This document shows positions 1-9,300 of a DNA stretch of 64,000 nt, piece by piece. The notes under the pieces are model-generated. The model ran no database searches. It had not been told where the DNA came from and saw nothing but the letters and a program-made list of their open reading frames with translations. Positions within the stretch are counted from its first letter, which is position 1, and each line of letters starts with the position of its first letter. The DNA lies in the NCBI RefSeq assembly GCF_006542765.1, contig NZ_SKCD01000027.1, positions 16,748 to 80,747 of the forward strand, written 5' to 3'. Both the position numbers and the translations under genes were made by a program. The DNA comes from Paenibacillus luteus (GTDB taxonomy: Bacteria > Bacillota > Bacilli > Paenibacillales > Paenibacillaceae).

Positions 1-761
1 TGACTATGGTTGACCTTGCCGACCGTCTTGAAATGGAAGAGCTCCCTAGAGATACGATTATTATTTCAAGTCAGGTTGGTTACATACCGTTAGACGAGAA
101 GAACCTGGCATTCCAAGCGGCCAGGCTTATTAAAGAGCGTTATCATGTGAAGCAAGGCGTTTATATTCACTTGGACAAGAAAATTCCGGTCGCAGCAGGA
201 CTTGCTGGCGGCAGCAGCGATGCTGCGGCTGCGCTGAGAGGCCTTAATCGGCTTTGGAAGCTGCAGATCCCTGAGGACGAGTTGTGCACGCTTGGAGCTG
301 AGCTAGGCTCTGATGTTCCTTTCTGTGTGACAGGAGGCACAGCTATCGCCCGCGGCCGTGGAGAGAAGCTTGAGCATATCGCCAATCCGCCTCAATGTTG
401 GGTGGTTCTAGCGAAGCCGCCAATTAACGTATCGACGGCTGATGTGTACGGGAGATTCCGGGCAAACGAGCTCAAAGAGCATCCATCGATCTCTAATATG
501 GTCAGCGCACTTGAGCGAGGTTCATTTACAGATATTTGTGATGGGCTTGGCAACGTGCTGGAGAAGGTTACGCTCGACGTATACCCGGAAGTTATGCAGT
601 TGAAGGAAAGCATGATCCGTCTAGGAGCCGACGGGGTTCTCATGTCCGGAAGCGGACCAACCGTATTCGGTCTCGTATCGAAGGAAGCCAAGCTCCCCCG
701 CATTTATAATGGGCTCCGGGGCTTCTGTAAAGAAGTCTATGTGGTAAGAATGCTAACATAA
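1..761 (+). CDS. ispE: 4-diphosphocytidyl-2-C-methyl-D-erythritol kinase, 5' end missing
   Basis: A GHMP-family kinase that phosphorylates CDP-methylerythritol in the cytosolic MEP isoprenoid pathway. The frame is open from the window edge (the first two bases look like the end of an ATG, then ACT, ATG), so roughly 35-40 N-terminal residues lie outside. The glycine-rich ATP-binding motif GLAGGSSDAAAAL sits near residue 65 of the visible part, and the C-terminal GHMP motif MSGSGPTVFGL is present. It precedes purR, as in Bacillus subtilis. No terminator is visible after it; the next gene has its own PurR-type control region. The identification is firm; only the start is unseen. Confidence 0.95.
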   Translation, partial: TMVDLADRLEMEELPRDTIIISSQVGYIPLDEKNLAFQAARLIKERYHVKQGVYIHLDKKIPVAAGLAGGSSDAAAALRGLNRLWKLQIPEDELCTLGAELGSDVPFCVTGGTAIARGRGEKLEHIANPPQCWVVLAKPPINVSTADVYGRFRANELKEHPSISNMVSALERGSFTDICDGLGNVLEKVTLDVYPEVMQLKESMIRLGADGVLMSGSGPTVFGLVSKEAKLPRIYNGLRGFCKEVYVVRMLT

Positions 762-781
762 GACTGACGTTCTTCTTGATT

Positions 782-826
782 AAATCCGTATAAAAATGTT
801 ATATTGACATTATATTATTCGGATTT
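782..826 (+). promoter_or_regulatory. Two inverted PurBox-like sites upstream of purR
   Basis: The + strand has AAATCCGTATAAA at 782-794. The minus strand has AAATCCGAATAAT opposite 814-826, which matches the PurBox consensus AWWWCCGAACWWT at 12 of 13 positions; the first box matches at about 10. The two face each other with 19 bases between them. Pairs of inverted PurBoxes are the known operator layout of Bacillus PurR, which controls its own operon. Autoregulation here is inferred from the layout. Confidence 0.55.
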
Positions 827-843
827 AGTGGGGGGAGATGTGT

Positions 844-1671
844 TTGAAGAAGTTGAAACGGAGCTCGCGGTTGGTAGAAATGACCCAATACCTGTTAAGT
901 CGACCCCACACGTTAATTTCACTTACAGCATTTGCTGATCGATATCAATCGGCAAAGTCTTCAATTAGTGAGGACCTAGCGATTATTAAAGAAGTGTTTG
1001 AGGAAGAAGGCATTGGTGAGCTTCATACACATGCGGGAGCTGCAGGCGGAGTCAAGTATACGCCCAAGATGCAAGAAACGACGGCTCTTACCATTATGAC
1101 GAGCATATGCCGCCAGTTAGAGCAGCCTGAGAGGGTTCTTCCCGGCGGTTATTTGTATATAACGGATATGCTAGGACAACCGGAGCTGCTGGCGGATGTC
1201 GGCAGAATGTTTGCGACCGCGTTCGCAGATCGGAAGATCGACGTCATTATGACGGTAGAAACGAAGGGGATACCGCTTGCGTATGCAACGGCTTCTTGTT
1301 TGAATATACCGGTAGTCATTGTACGTCGGGATAATAAAGTGACCGAGGGCTCGGCAGTAAGCATCAACTATGTGTCTGGCTCAACGAAACGCATTCAGAC
1401 AATGTCATTGGCTCGCAGGGCGCTTAAGGAGCAATCGCGTGTTTTAATTATTGACGACTTCATGAAGGCTGGCGGAACGATTCAGGGCATGATGGATTTG
1501 CTGTTTGAATTCAAGGCCACGGTAGCAGGCGTAGGCGTTTTTGTTGAATCTGGCGAAGTAGAGCTGGAGGAGCGGCTTCTTGAGGATTATGTGTCGCTTG
1601 CCAAGCTTACGGCTGTTGATATGAAGACGAAGCAAACGACCGTCGTACCGGGCAATTATTTTAAAGCATAG
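844..1671 (+). CDS. purR: Pur operon repressor PurR
   Basis: A purine biosynthesis repressor that binds PurBoxes and is released by PRPP. The N-terminal 75 residues form the winged-helix DNA-binding domain. The rest is a phosphoribosyltransferase-like domain with the PRPP-binding loop VLIIDDFMKAGGT. I prefer the TTG start at 844, which encodes MKKLKRSSRLVEMTQYL. It has a GGGGGGAG ribosome site six bases upstream and matches the family N-terminus, whereas the ATG at 838 lies against that same site. About 275 aa is the usual length. ridA and spoVG follow, the same trio as in B. subtilis. Confidence 0.95.
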   Translation: MKKLKRSSRLVEMTQYLLSRPHTLISLTAFADRYQSAKSSISEDLAIIKEVFEEEGIGELHTHAGAAGGVKYTPKMQETTALTIMTSICRQLEQPERVLPGGYLYITDMLGQPELLADVGRMFATAFADRKIDVIMTVETKGIPLAYATASCLNIPVVIVRRDNKVTEGSAVSINYVSGSTKRIQTMSLARRALKEQSRVLIIDDFMKAGGTIQGMMDLLFEFKATVAGVGVFVESGEVELEERLLEDYVSLAKLTAVDMKTKQTTVVPGNYFKA

Positions 1672-1696
1672 TGGGTCGTATCTGAGGCCGACCACA
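1671..1696 (+). other. Small hairpin between purR and ridA
   Basis: GTGGGTCG and CGACCAC form a short stem with one bulge directly after the purR stop codon. No T-run follows, so it is not a standard terminator. It could be an mRNA processing or stability hairpin inside the purR-ridA transcript. Confidence 0.3.
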
Positions 1697-1722
1697 TCTT
1701 GTTAAGAGAGGCTGGGACCATA

Positions 1723-2121
1723 ATGACAACGAAGCAGCAGCTTCAAGTAATTGCTACGGACAAAGCTCCTGCAGCAATTGGACCATATTCGCAAGCAATC
1801 AAGCTTGGAGGATTATTATTTACTTCGGGACAAATTCCGCTCGATGCGGCAGGGCAGCTTGTCGAAGGCGGTATTGAGGAGCAAACCCATCAAGTGTTTC
1901 GCAATTTGGATGCCGTGCTTGAGGCTGCTGGTGCCAGCTTTCAGGATGTTGTAAAAGCAACGGTCTTTATGAAAGACATGAATCAATTTGCGACAGTAAA
2001 CGGCATCTATTCTTCTTATTTCGGAGAGCATAAACCAGCCCGTTCAGCCGTTGAGGTTGCGAGGCTGCCAAAGGATGTTCTTGTCGAAATAGAGGTCATT
2101 GCATCGACAATTGTCGAATGA
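1723..2121 (+). CDS. ridA: RidA family 2-iminobutanoate/2-iminopropanoate deaminase (YabJ)
   Basis: A small cytosolic enzyme that hydrolyses reactive enamine/imine intermediates made by PLP enzymes. The signature GPYSQAIKLGG is near residue 20, and the C-terminal stretch VARLPKDVLVEIEVIA carries the conserved substrate-binding arginine. The ATG at 1723 is preferred over an upstream TTG because it has an AGAGAGG site at the right distance and gives the family length of 132 aa. It lies about 50 bases after purR and is likely cotranscribed, as yabJ is in B. subtilis. Confidence 0.93.
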   Translation: MTTKQQLQVIATDKAPAAIGPYSQAIKLGGLLFTSGQIPLDAAGQLVEGGIEEQTHQVFRNLDAVLEAAGASFQDVVKATVFMKDMNQFATVNGIYSSYFGEHKPARSAVEVARLPKDVLVEIEVIASTIVE

Positions 2122-2183
2122 AAACGAAAAAGATTCAAATACAAAAAAATATTTTAAATAGAGCATGATTTTACCAAAAATGT

Positions 2184-2214
2184 AGAAGGAATTGGCACAA
2201 AAACGTGGAAGTAT
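2184..2214 (+). promoter_or_regulatory. Probable sigma-H promoter of spoVG
   Basis: AGAAGGAATT (-35) and GTGGAAGTAT (-10), separated by 11 bases, resemble the sigma-H pattern (RnAGGAWWW, then RnnGAAT). They line up well with the B. subtilis spoVG promoter as I remember it. The site lies about 40 bases before the spoVG start. Sigma-H control is the established mode for this gene. Confidence 0.6.
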
Positions 2215-2251
2215 ACACCAAGTCTCTGATAGACAAAGGTGGTGAACACAA

Positions 2252-2533
2252 GTGCAAATTACTGATGTCAGACTCCGCCGTGTAAATTCCGAAGGGCGTA
2301 TGAAGGCGATCGCATCCATTACTATTGATAATGAATTCGTTGTTCACGATATTCGTGTCATCGACGGAAACAATGGTATGTTCGTTGCAATGCCAAGCAA
2401 ACGTACTCCGGATGGAGAATTTCGGGATATCGCTCATCCGATCTCTTCAACCACCCGGGAGAAAATCCAGGCTGCTGTTCTCGCTGAATATGAGCGTGCA
2501 GCAGAAGAAGTTGCGATTGAAGAAGGAGCTTAA
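2252..2533 (+). CDS. spoVG: Septation/sporulation regulator SpoVG
   Basis: A nucleic-acid-binding protein that affects asymmetric septation, cortex formation and, in other Firmicutes, virulence and RNA control. The 93-residue product begins MQITDVRLRRVNSEGRMKA, nearly invariant in the family, and has the expected length. It starts at GTG 2252 behind an AAGGTGGTG ribosome site. A sigma-H-like promoter lies immediately upstream and an intrinsic terminator follows, so it can form its own transcription unit at sporulation onset as well as be read from purR-ridA. Confidence 0.96.
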   Translation: MQITDVRLRRVNSEGRMKAIASITIDNEFVVHDIRVIDGNNGMFVAMPSKRTPDGEFRDIAHPISSTTREKIQAAVLAEYERAAEEVAIEEGA

Positions 2534-2561
2534 CAAAGCATTTCTTGTTTTTGGGGTTGTA

Positions 2562-2596
2562 GGAAAAGAGGGCTATGGCTCTCTTTTCTTTTTTTT
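2562..2596 (+). terminator. Intrinsic terminator after spoVG
   Basis: AAAAGAG pairs with CTCTTTT around a GC-containing loop and runs into a long T-tract at 2584-2596. Confidence 0.75.
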
Positions 2597-2887
2597 GAGC
2601 AGAGAAGCGGCCCGATTCAAAGACTGGATTAGGCGTAACGCGCTTGGAAATTAAGTCACACATTCGTATAATGGAATATAGTATAGTTAAACCGATTTGT
2701 TATGAAGTAAACTTGTTTCTTTTTTAAAAATATAGGAGAGTATATCCTTAGGTCATACATTCTCTATATTGCTCGAATGAAATGCGCCGCGCCGCCAAAG
2801 AATGGCGATAGCCGTTTCATCTTCATAAAATTAATAGTTTGCTATTAGTAGCGTGTATTGCTTAAACTATCATTCATAGTATGTTTA
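2597..2887 (+). other. spoVG-glmU gap with a family A hairpin repeat
   Basis: No gene is supported in these 290 bases. At 2776-2820 lies an imperfect hairpin bounded by ATGAAA and TTTCAT. Its core (GCCGCCAAAG, AGCCGTTTC) matches the dispersed family A element found in several other gaps. At about 2830-2867, ATAGTTT and AAACTAT form another inverted repeat close to the glmU ribosome site. AT-rich sequence at 2690-2760 could hold a promoter, but I could not single one out. Confidence 0.45.
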
Positions 2888-2900
2888 GGAGGTCTTGGAT

Positions 2901-4298
2901 TTGAAAGTTATGGCTATTGTGCTTGCTGCGGGACAGGGCAAGCGAATGAAGTCGAAATTATATAAAGTGCTGCATCCGGTATGCGGTAAGCCGATGGTTT
3001 CTCATGTGCTGGATGTAGTGAAGGAAGCAAAAGCGGAGCGGTCAGTGGTTATCGTTGGCTACGGCGCGGAAATGGTTAAGTCCTATTTGGGAGATGGCGC
3101 GGAATACGTCTTGCAGGAACAGCAGCTCGGTACGGGGCATGCGGTCCGTCAGGCGGAAGCTTTGCTAGGCGGCGAGGAAGGCACGACCATCGTCATTTGC
3201 GGCGATACACCACTGGTACAAGCGTCGACGATAAGCGCGATGCTTGAGCTGCACGTAGAAAGTGGTGCGGCTGGAACCGTGCTTACAGCGGCATTTGCAG
3301 ATCCTACGGGATATGGACGGGTGATTCGGAGCGCGGACGGCACGGTACAACGTATCGTAGAGCAGAAGGATTGCTCGCCGGAAGAGGCGGCTGTAAACGA
3401 AATCAATACAGGTACGTATTGCTTCGATAACAAGAAACTATTTGCCGCGCTCGCAAACGTGACGAGCAACAATGCGCAAGGTGAATTTTATTTGACAGAT
3501 GTGATAGGCCTATTCCGCGAATCTGGAGAGTCTGTTCAGGGTTATTGCACCTCTGACCTGGCTGAAGCCATTGGCGTGAATGACCGCGTTGCCCTGGCTG
3601 AAGCGGAGCGTTTCATGCGTGAACGCATAAACCGCAACCATTTGCTCGGCGGGGTCACTCTTATTGACGCTTCATCGACGTACATTGAAGCGGGAGTTCA
3701 AATCGGAGCGGATACGGTTATTTATCCTGGTACGGTATTGCGCGGTTCAACGGTAATTGGAGAAGACTGCGTGATCGGACCGCAAGCAGATATTTCGGAC
3801 AGCACGATTGGAAATGGTGCATCGATTAAATATTCCGTTGTGGCGGAATCGGTTGTTGGCGATGAAAGCACAGTTGGTCCTTACGCAAATCTGCGTCCAG
3901 GCTCAAAGCTTGGCAAGGGCTGCAAAATCGGCGATTTCGTCGAGCTGAAAAACGCTACGCTGGACGATGGAAGCAAAGTATCGCATCTGAGCTATGTTGG
4001 CGACGCTAAAGTAGGCAAGGATGTCAATATCGGCTGCGGAGCTATAACCGTCAATTATGACGGCTACAATAAGTTTGTGACGGAGATTGGCGACAACGCC
4101 TTTGTCGGAAGCAACGTCAACTTGATCGCTCCTGTAAAAATTGGCGATGGCGCCTATGTTGTTGCAGGGTCAACCGTTACGCATGACGTGCCTGCCGGCG
4201 ATCTTGCGATCGCACGTGAGCGTCAAGTGAATAAAGCAGGTTATGCGGATAAGATTCGCGGACGGGCGAAAGCCAAAAAAGAGAAGAAGCAGCAATAG
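2901..4298 (+). CDS. glmU: Bifunctional UDP-N-acetylglucosamine pyrophosphorylase / glucosamine-1-phosphate acetyltransferase
   Basis: It makes UDP-GlcNAc for peptidoglycan and teichoic acids in two steps, acetylation then uridylylation. The N-terminal half has the nucleotidyltransferase motif LAAGQGKRMKSK. The C-terminal half, from about residue 250, is a left-handed beta-helix of hexapeptide repeats with the acetyltransferase stretch NYDGYNKF. The start is uncertain: TTG at 2901 has AGGAGG eight bases upstream and gives MKVMAIVLAAG; TTG 2895 and ATG 2910 are alternatives. The length of about 465 aa is normal. A strong terminator follows. Confidence 0.96.
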   Translation: MKVMAIVLAAGQGKRMKSKLYKVLHPVCGKPMVSHVLDVVKEAKAERSVVIVGYGAEMVKSYLGDGAEYVLQEQQLGTGHAVRQAEALLGGEEGTTIVICGDTPLVQASTISAMLELHVESGAAGTVLTAAFADPTGYGRVIRSADGTVQRIVEQKDCSPEEAAVNEINTGTYCFDNKKLFAALANVTSNNAQGEFYLTDVIGLFRESGESVQGYCTSDLAEAIGVNDRVALAEAERFMRERINRNHLLGGVTLIDASSTYIEAGVQIGADTVIYPGTVLRGSTVIGEDCVIGPQADISDSTIGNGASIKYSVVAESVVGDESTVGPYANLRPGSKLGKGCKIGDFVELKNATLDDGSKVSHLSYVGDAKVGKDVNIGCGAITVNYDGYNKFVTEIGDNAFVGSNVNLIAPVKIGDGAYVVAGSTVTHDVPAGDLAIARERQVNKAGYADKIRGRAKAKKEKKQQ

Positions 4299-4320
4299 AC
4301 AATCGGCAATGATATACGAG

Positions 4321-4369
4321 AAGCAGAAGCAAATTCGAAACCATGAATTTGCTTCTGCTTTTTTTTTGT
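4321..4369 (+). terminator. Strong intrinsic terminator after glmU
   Basis: AGCAGAAGCAAATTC pairs perfectly over 15 bp with GAATTTGCTTCTGCT, with an 8-base loop and nine T residues after it. Confidence 0.92.
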
Positions 4370-4478
4370 GCTGAGTAGACTCGATCAAAAATTGATTGTT
4401 AATGTTACTTTTCAATTTTTTAATGGAGCAAAGTTTAACCTTTCGCCAAAGTGGGTAAGTTATAGGGAATTCAAAAAA

Positions 4479-4583
4479 CGAAGTAAGTTTTGCTTCACAA
4501 AACTAGGCGTATGCTTACGAAGTAAGTTTTGCTTCACAAAACTAGGCGTATGCTTACGAAGTAAGTTTTGCTTCACAAAACTT
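4479..4583 (+). repeat. Three tandem 39-bp leader hairpins before ctc (family B)
   Basis: Three near-identical units begin at 4479, 4518 and 4557, an exact 39-base period. Each contains the perfect hairpin AGTTTTG-CTTCA-CAAAACT. Units are joined by the linker TAGGCGTATGCTTACGAAG. The last hairpin runs straight into TTTTAGGAGG, the ctc ribosome site, so the array lies in the 5' leader or the promoter-proximal region. Related arrays precede yabR and yabS. No known riboswitch or CRISPR explains it. Confidence 0.85.
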
Positions 4584-4599
4584 TTAGGAGGTAATCAAT

Positions 4600-5250
4600 A
4601 TGGCGATAGCTATGAATGCGGATCAACGAACTGGTACGACGAAAGGTGAATTGCGCCAATTGCGGCTCCAAGGTAAAGTTCCCGGCGTTATCTATGGAAA
4701 ACAGTTGAGTAATGCCGCACAGGTGACGGTGGACGGCAAGGAGCTGCAATCGCTGCTTCGTTCCCATCCCAATGCGGTGCTTGAAATAAATGTGCCATCA
4801 CACGGAAAAACTTCGGTTATGATTTCAGAGATTCAACGTGACTCTCTAAACCGCCAAGTGCTTCACGTCGATTTCCATCAAATCAATATGAACGAAAACG
4901 TAAAAGCCAATGTCCGCATTCAGGCCGAGGGGGATTCCCAAGGCGTGAGAGAAGGCGGCGTTCTGCAAGTGGTTATGCATGAGCTGGAGGTGCAGTGCTT
5001 ACCTAACAACATCCCGGATGCAGTTACGGTAGACATTTCTTCCCTAGCGGTTGGAGAGAGCGTTCTGGTGGGCGATTTGAAGCTGCCTAAGGGCGTAGAA
5101 TTAAGTGCTGACCCGGAGCAAGTGGTGCTGACCATTCTTGCGCCGCAGAAGGAGCTTACGGAGGAAGAAGCGGAGGATGCTGCCGTGGAGCTTGCCGAGG
5201 CGGAGTCTCGTTCCAAAGAAGAGCAGCTTGAAGGCGTTAAGAGCCTGTAA
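4600..5250 (+). CDS. ctc: 50S ribosomal protein bL25 / general stress protein Ctc
   Basis: A 5S rRNA-binding ribosomal protein of the long CTC type. The first 95 residues are the bL25 RNA-binding domain (RGEL-like start, GKVPGVIYGK). Residues 100-190 form the TL5-type beta domain, and an acidic tail rich in Glu follows. The ATG at 4600 is preceded by AGGAGG nine bases upstream. At 216 aa it fits Bacillus Ctc (about 204 aa). Its leader carries the three tandem family B hairpins, which may affect its expression; this is inference. A terminator follows. Confidence 0.94.
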   Translation: MAIAMNADQRTGTTKGELRQLRLQGKVPGVIYGKQLSNAAQVTVDGKELQSLLRSHPNAVLEINVPSHGKTSVMISEIQRDSLNRQVLHVDFHQINMNENVKANVRIQAEGDSQGVREGGVLQVVMHELEVQCLPNNIPDAVTVDISSLAVGESVLVGDLKLPKGVELSADPEQVVLTILAPQKELTEEEAEDAAVELAEAESRSKEEQLEGVKSL

Positions 5251-5277
5251 TCGGCTCGTCATATTAAATAAATCCCG

Positions 5278-5310
5278 GCGCCGTTCCTCTCAGGACGGCG
5301 CTGTTTGTTG
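5278..5310 (+). terminator. Intrinsic terminator after ctc
   Basis: GCGCCGTTCC and GGACGGCGC pair around TCTCA and are followed by TGTTTGTTG, a moderate T-rich tail. Confidence 0.75.
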
Positions 5311-5395
5311 ATTGTGCAGCCACTGGCGACTCCAGCCGTTTACGCTTACAATAGATTATGATACATTTGACCGTAAAGAAGGAGTGGAGTAAGCC

Positions 5396-5956
5396 ATGAA
5401 GTGGATTGTTGGACTAGGAAATCCCGGCACCGCTTATCAAGGAACCCGGCATAATGTCGGTTTTATGGTGATTGATGAGTTGGCCAAACGTTGGGGAATC
5501 AGCGTAACCCAAAGCAAATGCAAAGCTTTAATCGGGGAAGGCAATGTGCAGGGCACAAAGGTGATCTTGATTAAACCGATGACATATATGAATTTATCCG
5601 GAGAGTCCGTCCGGTCGTTTATGGATTATTTTAAAGCCGATTTGGAGGATGGGGTCATTGTCTATGATGATCTTGACACGGAGATCGGCAAGCTGAGACT
5701 GCGTTACCAAGGGAGCGCGGGCGGCCATAACGGAATCAAGTCGCTGATTCAGCATTTGGGGACGCAGACATTCGACCGTGTTCGGATGGGGGTCTCGCGT
5801 CCACAGCCGGGCATGAATATTGCGGATTATGTTCTGTCCTCTTTTCCAAAAAGTGAAAAGGACAAGCTCGAAACCATGATCGCGGATGCATGTGACGCTA
5901 TTGAGTTCAGACTAAAGGCGCCATTTGAAGAAACGATGGCAAAGTTTAACCGATAA
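5396..5956 (+). CDS. pth: Peptidyl-tRNA hydrolase
   Basis: It cleaves peptidyl-tRNA released from stalled ribosomes so that tRNA is recycled. The 186-residue product begins with the family signature MKWIVGLGNPGTAYQGTRHN, in which the histidine of TRHNVG is the catalytic residue. GSAGGHNGIKSL, in the middle, is the second signature. The start ATG is behind a GGAGTGGAG ribosome site. It follows ctc and precedes fin and mfd, as in B. subtilis. Confidence 0.96.
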   Translation: MKWIVGLGNPGTAYQGTRHNVGFMVIDELAKRWGISVTQSKCKALIGEGNVQGTKVILIKPMTYMNLSGESVRSFMDYFKADLEDGVIVYDDLDTEIGKLRLRYQGSAGGHNGIKSLIQHLGTQTFDRVRMGVSRPQPGMNIADYVLSSFPKSEKDKLETMIADACDAIEFRLKAPFEETMAKFNR

Positions 5957-6019
5957 TCTGTTAGTTTATGATATTGCGGGCATACTGAAGGGTATAACGA
6001 CCGTTCAGGAGGCATACAT

Positions 6020-6250
6020 ATGGCTGTAAACTATATTTGTCGGCATTGCAAAACTTCAATGGGATCTTTACACGGGTCCGATATAACAGAGCATCAGCTT
6101 GGTTTCCATTTCTTGACCCCCGAAGAGCGCAGCGATATAATAGCGTATGACCCAAATGGAGATGTAACGGTCAAAGTGGTCTGCGATTATTGCCGAGAGG
6201 CGATTGACGCGAACCCGGAGCTCCATTTGGTAGCTAATCCTCTTCAATGA
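6020..6250 (+). CDS. fin: Anti-sigma-F factor Fin (YabK)
   Basis: A small zinc-binding protein that inhibits sigma-F in the forespore and helps the switch to sigma-G. The 76-residue product has paired cysteines in CRHC near residue 8 and CDYC near residue 55, consistent with zinc binding. TGSLHG-like and HQLGFHFLTPEER stretches match the Fin family. It starts at ATG 6020 with AGGAGG upstream. I looked for a sigma-F promoter in the 60-base gap and found no convincing pair with correct spacing. Confidence 0.9.
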   Translation: MAVNYICRHCKTSMGSLHGSDITEHQLGFHFLTPEERSDIIAYDPNGDVTVKVVCDYCREAIDANPELHLVANPLQ

Positions 6251-6268
6251 CGGAAAGTGAATAGTATG

Positions 6269-6298
6269 AGCCTTAGCGGACGGCTGAGGCTTATTTTC
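6269..6298 (+). terminator. Intrinsic terminator between fin and mfd
   Basis: AGCCTTAGC and GGCTGAGGCT pair around GGAC and are followed by TATTTTC. Confidence 0.65.
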
Positions 6299-6347
6299 AA
6301 TGTACAGGGAGCGATCGTATCACTCTCCGATTGTGTAAAGAAACGGG

Positions 6348-9300
6348 GTGTCGCAAACGTTGAAAGCGTTAATTAAAGCTTTTGCCGCGGATTCGGACGT
6401 ACAGTCCGTTATATCCGGTATTCGTAAAGGCATGCGCGAGCAGATGATTTCTGGTCTCGCAGGCTCTTCCAGGCAAGTGCTCATTGCAGCGCTGCAGGAG
6501 GATGTAGAGCGTCCGATGCTCGTTGTGACGCATAATATGTTCTCTGCGCAGAAGATTGCAGAGGATTTGCAGGAATGTCTATCGTCAGAAATGGTGTTGT
6601 TATATCCCGCCAATGAGCTGGTTGCTGCTGAAGCGGCGATCTCAAGTCCTGAGACGCTGGCGCAGCGCATGGATGTGCTGATCAAGCTGTCCAAAGGCTA
6701 CCGTGGGATTGTTGTCGTGCCTTTCTCAGGGGTACGGCGTTATTTGCCTATAAGCAGTGTGATGGCGGAGGCGCAAATCGAAGTCAAGGTTGGCGACTCG
6801 CTGCCGATTGACACCTTCCTGCGCCAAATGACAGCTCTTGGATATACAAGAGCCGATCGTGTGGAGCTGAGAGGTGAAATGAGCGTGCGGGGCGGGATTG
6901 TCGACTTTTATCCGTTGACAGCATCGCAAGCCTACCGGATTGAGTGGTTTGGGGATGACGTTGATTCCATCCGCGCTTTCGATCCTGCTGACCAGCGTTC
7001 ATCCGACCGATTGGATTCTTATGTGGTTCTTCCTTGTCAGGAGCTTATGGCAGAAGGCAGCCGTATGGAGATTGCGGCCAATCATGCGCAGAAGCTTCTC
7101 GAGCAGCAGCTTGATAAGATGACAGACCGCACGGCAAAGGATCGTCTACGGACGGAGCTGGGCGGGGAACTGGAGCGGCTGCGTGAGCATGTCTATTTTC
7201 CAGAGATTTATAAATATATTTCACTGCTCTATCCAGAGCGGCAAACGATACTCGACTATATGCCAAGCGATACGCTGCTTATACTAGATGAGCCAACGCG
7301 ATTAATAGAGACAGCTAAGCAGCTCGAACGGGACGAAGCCGAGTGGTCGATGCATTTGCTTCAAAACGGCAAGTCTTTGCCGGGCTTTGCACTTGCGCGC
7401 GACACTGATGAGATTTTGCATCATCGTCCGTTCCCGACGCTGTTTCTGTCCTTATTCCTTAGACAAATCCCACATTCTCAGCCGCAAAACATTTTGAATA
7501 TGACTAGCCGGTCGATGCAAAATTTCCATGGGCAAATGAATGTGCTGAAATCGGAAATGGAGCGTTGGCGCAAGACAGGCGCTACAGTGATGATGCTGGC
7601 CGGAAACTCGGAGCGCATGGAGAGAATGCGCCGTGTACTCGACGATTACAGCATAGAGACGCCTACTCTGCTGGAAGGTAATTTGCAGTCCGGGTTCGAG
7701 CTGCCATCCTCCCATTTGGTTATTATTACTGAAGGCGAGATGTTCTCGCAGAAGCAGCGCAAAGCGCGCAAGCTGGACAAAAAAGTCGATAATGCCGAGA
7801 GAATCAAAAGCTATACCGAGCTTAAGGTTGGCGATTACGTCGTTCACCATAATCACGGAATCGGCAAGTATGTAGGTATCGGTACGCTTGAAATTGCCGG
7901 TATCCATAAAGATTACCTCCATATCCTCTACGCTGGCGGCGATAAGCTGTCGGTTCCGATAGAGCAAGTAGATATGATTCAGAAATATGTCGGCAACGAG
8001 GAGAAGGAGCCGAAGGTCAACAAGCTTGGCGGCAGTGAATGGACGCGTGCGAAGAGCAAAGTAAAAGCATCTGTACAGGATATTGCAGACGACTTGATCA
8101 AGCTGTATGCCGAGCGCCAGACGGCACCGGGCTATGCCTTTGGACAAGACACCTCGTATCAGAATGAATTCGAGGCTATGTTCCCTTATGACGAGACGCG
8201 TGACCAGCTCCGTGCGATCGAAGAGATCAAGAAGGACATGGAGAAAACCCAGCCGATGGACCGTTTGCTCTGCGGTGACGTAGGTTACGGCAAGACGGAG
8301 GTCGCGATCCGCGCAGCCTTTAAGTCGGCTATGGACAGCAAGCAGGTAGCGGTGCTGGTGCCGACGACGATTTTGGCGCAGCAGCATTATGAGACATTCC
8401 GCGAGCGCTTCGCGGGATATCCGATCAACGTGCAGGTGCTTAGCCGGTTCCGCTCCCGCAAGGAGCAGAATGAGACAATGAAGGGGCTGAAGGCGGGAAC
8501 TGTTGATGTAGTCATTGGCACTCATCGTCTGCTGTCCCAGGATATTATTTTCAAATCATTAGGTCTGCTGATTGTCGACGAGGAGCAGCGCTTTGGCGTA
8601 TCCCACAAGGAGAAGCTGAAGAAGCTGAAAACCAATGTCGATGTGCTTACGCTTACAGCGACTCCGATTCCGCGGACCTTGCATATGTCGATGCTCGGCG
8701 TGCGTGATTTGTCGGTTATTGAGACACCGCCGGAAAATCGCTTTCCTGTACAAACGTACGTGGTGGAGTACAGTCCATCCTTGGTGCGTGAAGCGATTGA
8801 GCGCGAGCTTGCCCGCGGCGGCCAAGTCTATTATCTCTATAATCGTGTACAGGGCATCTATCAAATGGCCGAGCAGATTAACGCGCTCGTCCCCGGTGCT
8901 AGAGTCGCTGTCGGGCACGGACAGATGTCGGAACAGGAGCTTGAGAAGACGATTCTCGACTTTCTGGACGGGGAGTCCGATGTGCTTGTCAGCACGAGCA
9001 TCATTGAGACAGGCGTCGATATTCCGAACGTCAACACGTTGATTGTGCATGACGCGGACAAGATGGGCCTCTCGCAGCTCTATCAGCTGCGTGGGCGCGT
9101 AGGCCGGTCAAACCGGATTGCCTATGCGTATTTTACGTACCAGCGGGATAAGGTGCTGACGGAGGTTGCGGAGAAGCGTCTGCAATCCATTAAGGAATTT
9201 ACGGAGCTCGGGTCCGGCTTCAAAATAGCAATGCGTGATTTATCGATTCGCGGAGCGGGCAATTTGCTTGGGGCAGAGCAGCATGGCTTCATCGCCTCTG

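Noticed and set aside
4479..4583. CRISPR-like regular repeats at ctc and yabS
   Set aside because: The whole unit repeats, with no variable spacers and no cas genes; the arrays are leader hairpins.
7452..8525. Long antisense reading frame (357 codons) inside mfd
   Set aside because: It lies entirely opposite a well-supported mfd, has no ribosome site or recognisable domains, and its Leu/His/Arg-rich translation is typical of a shadow frame.
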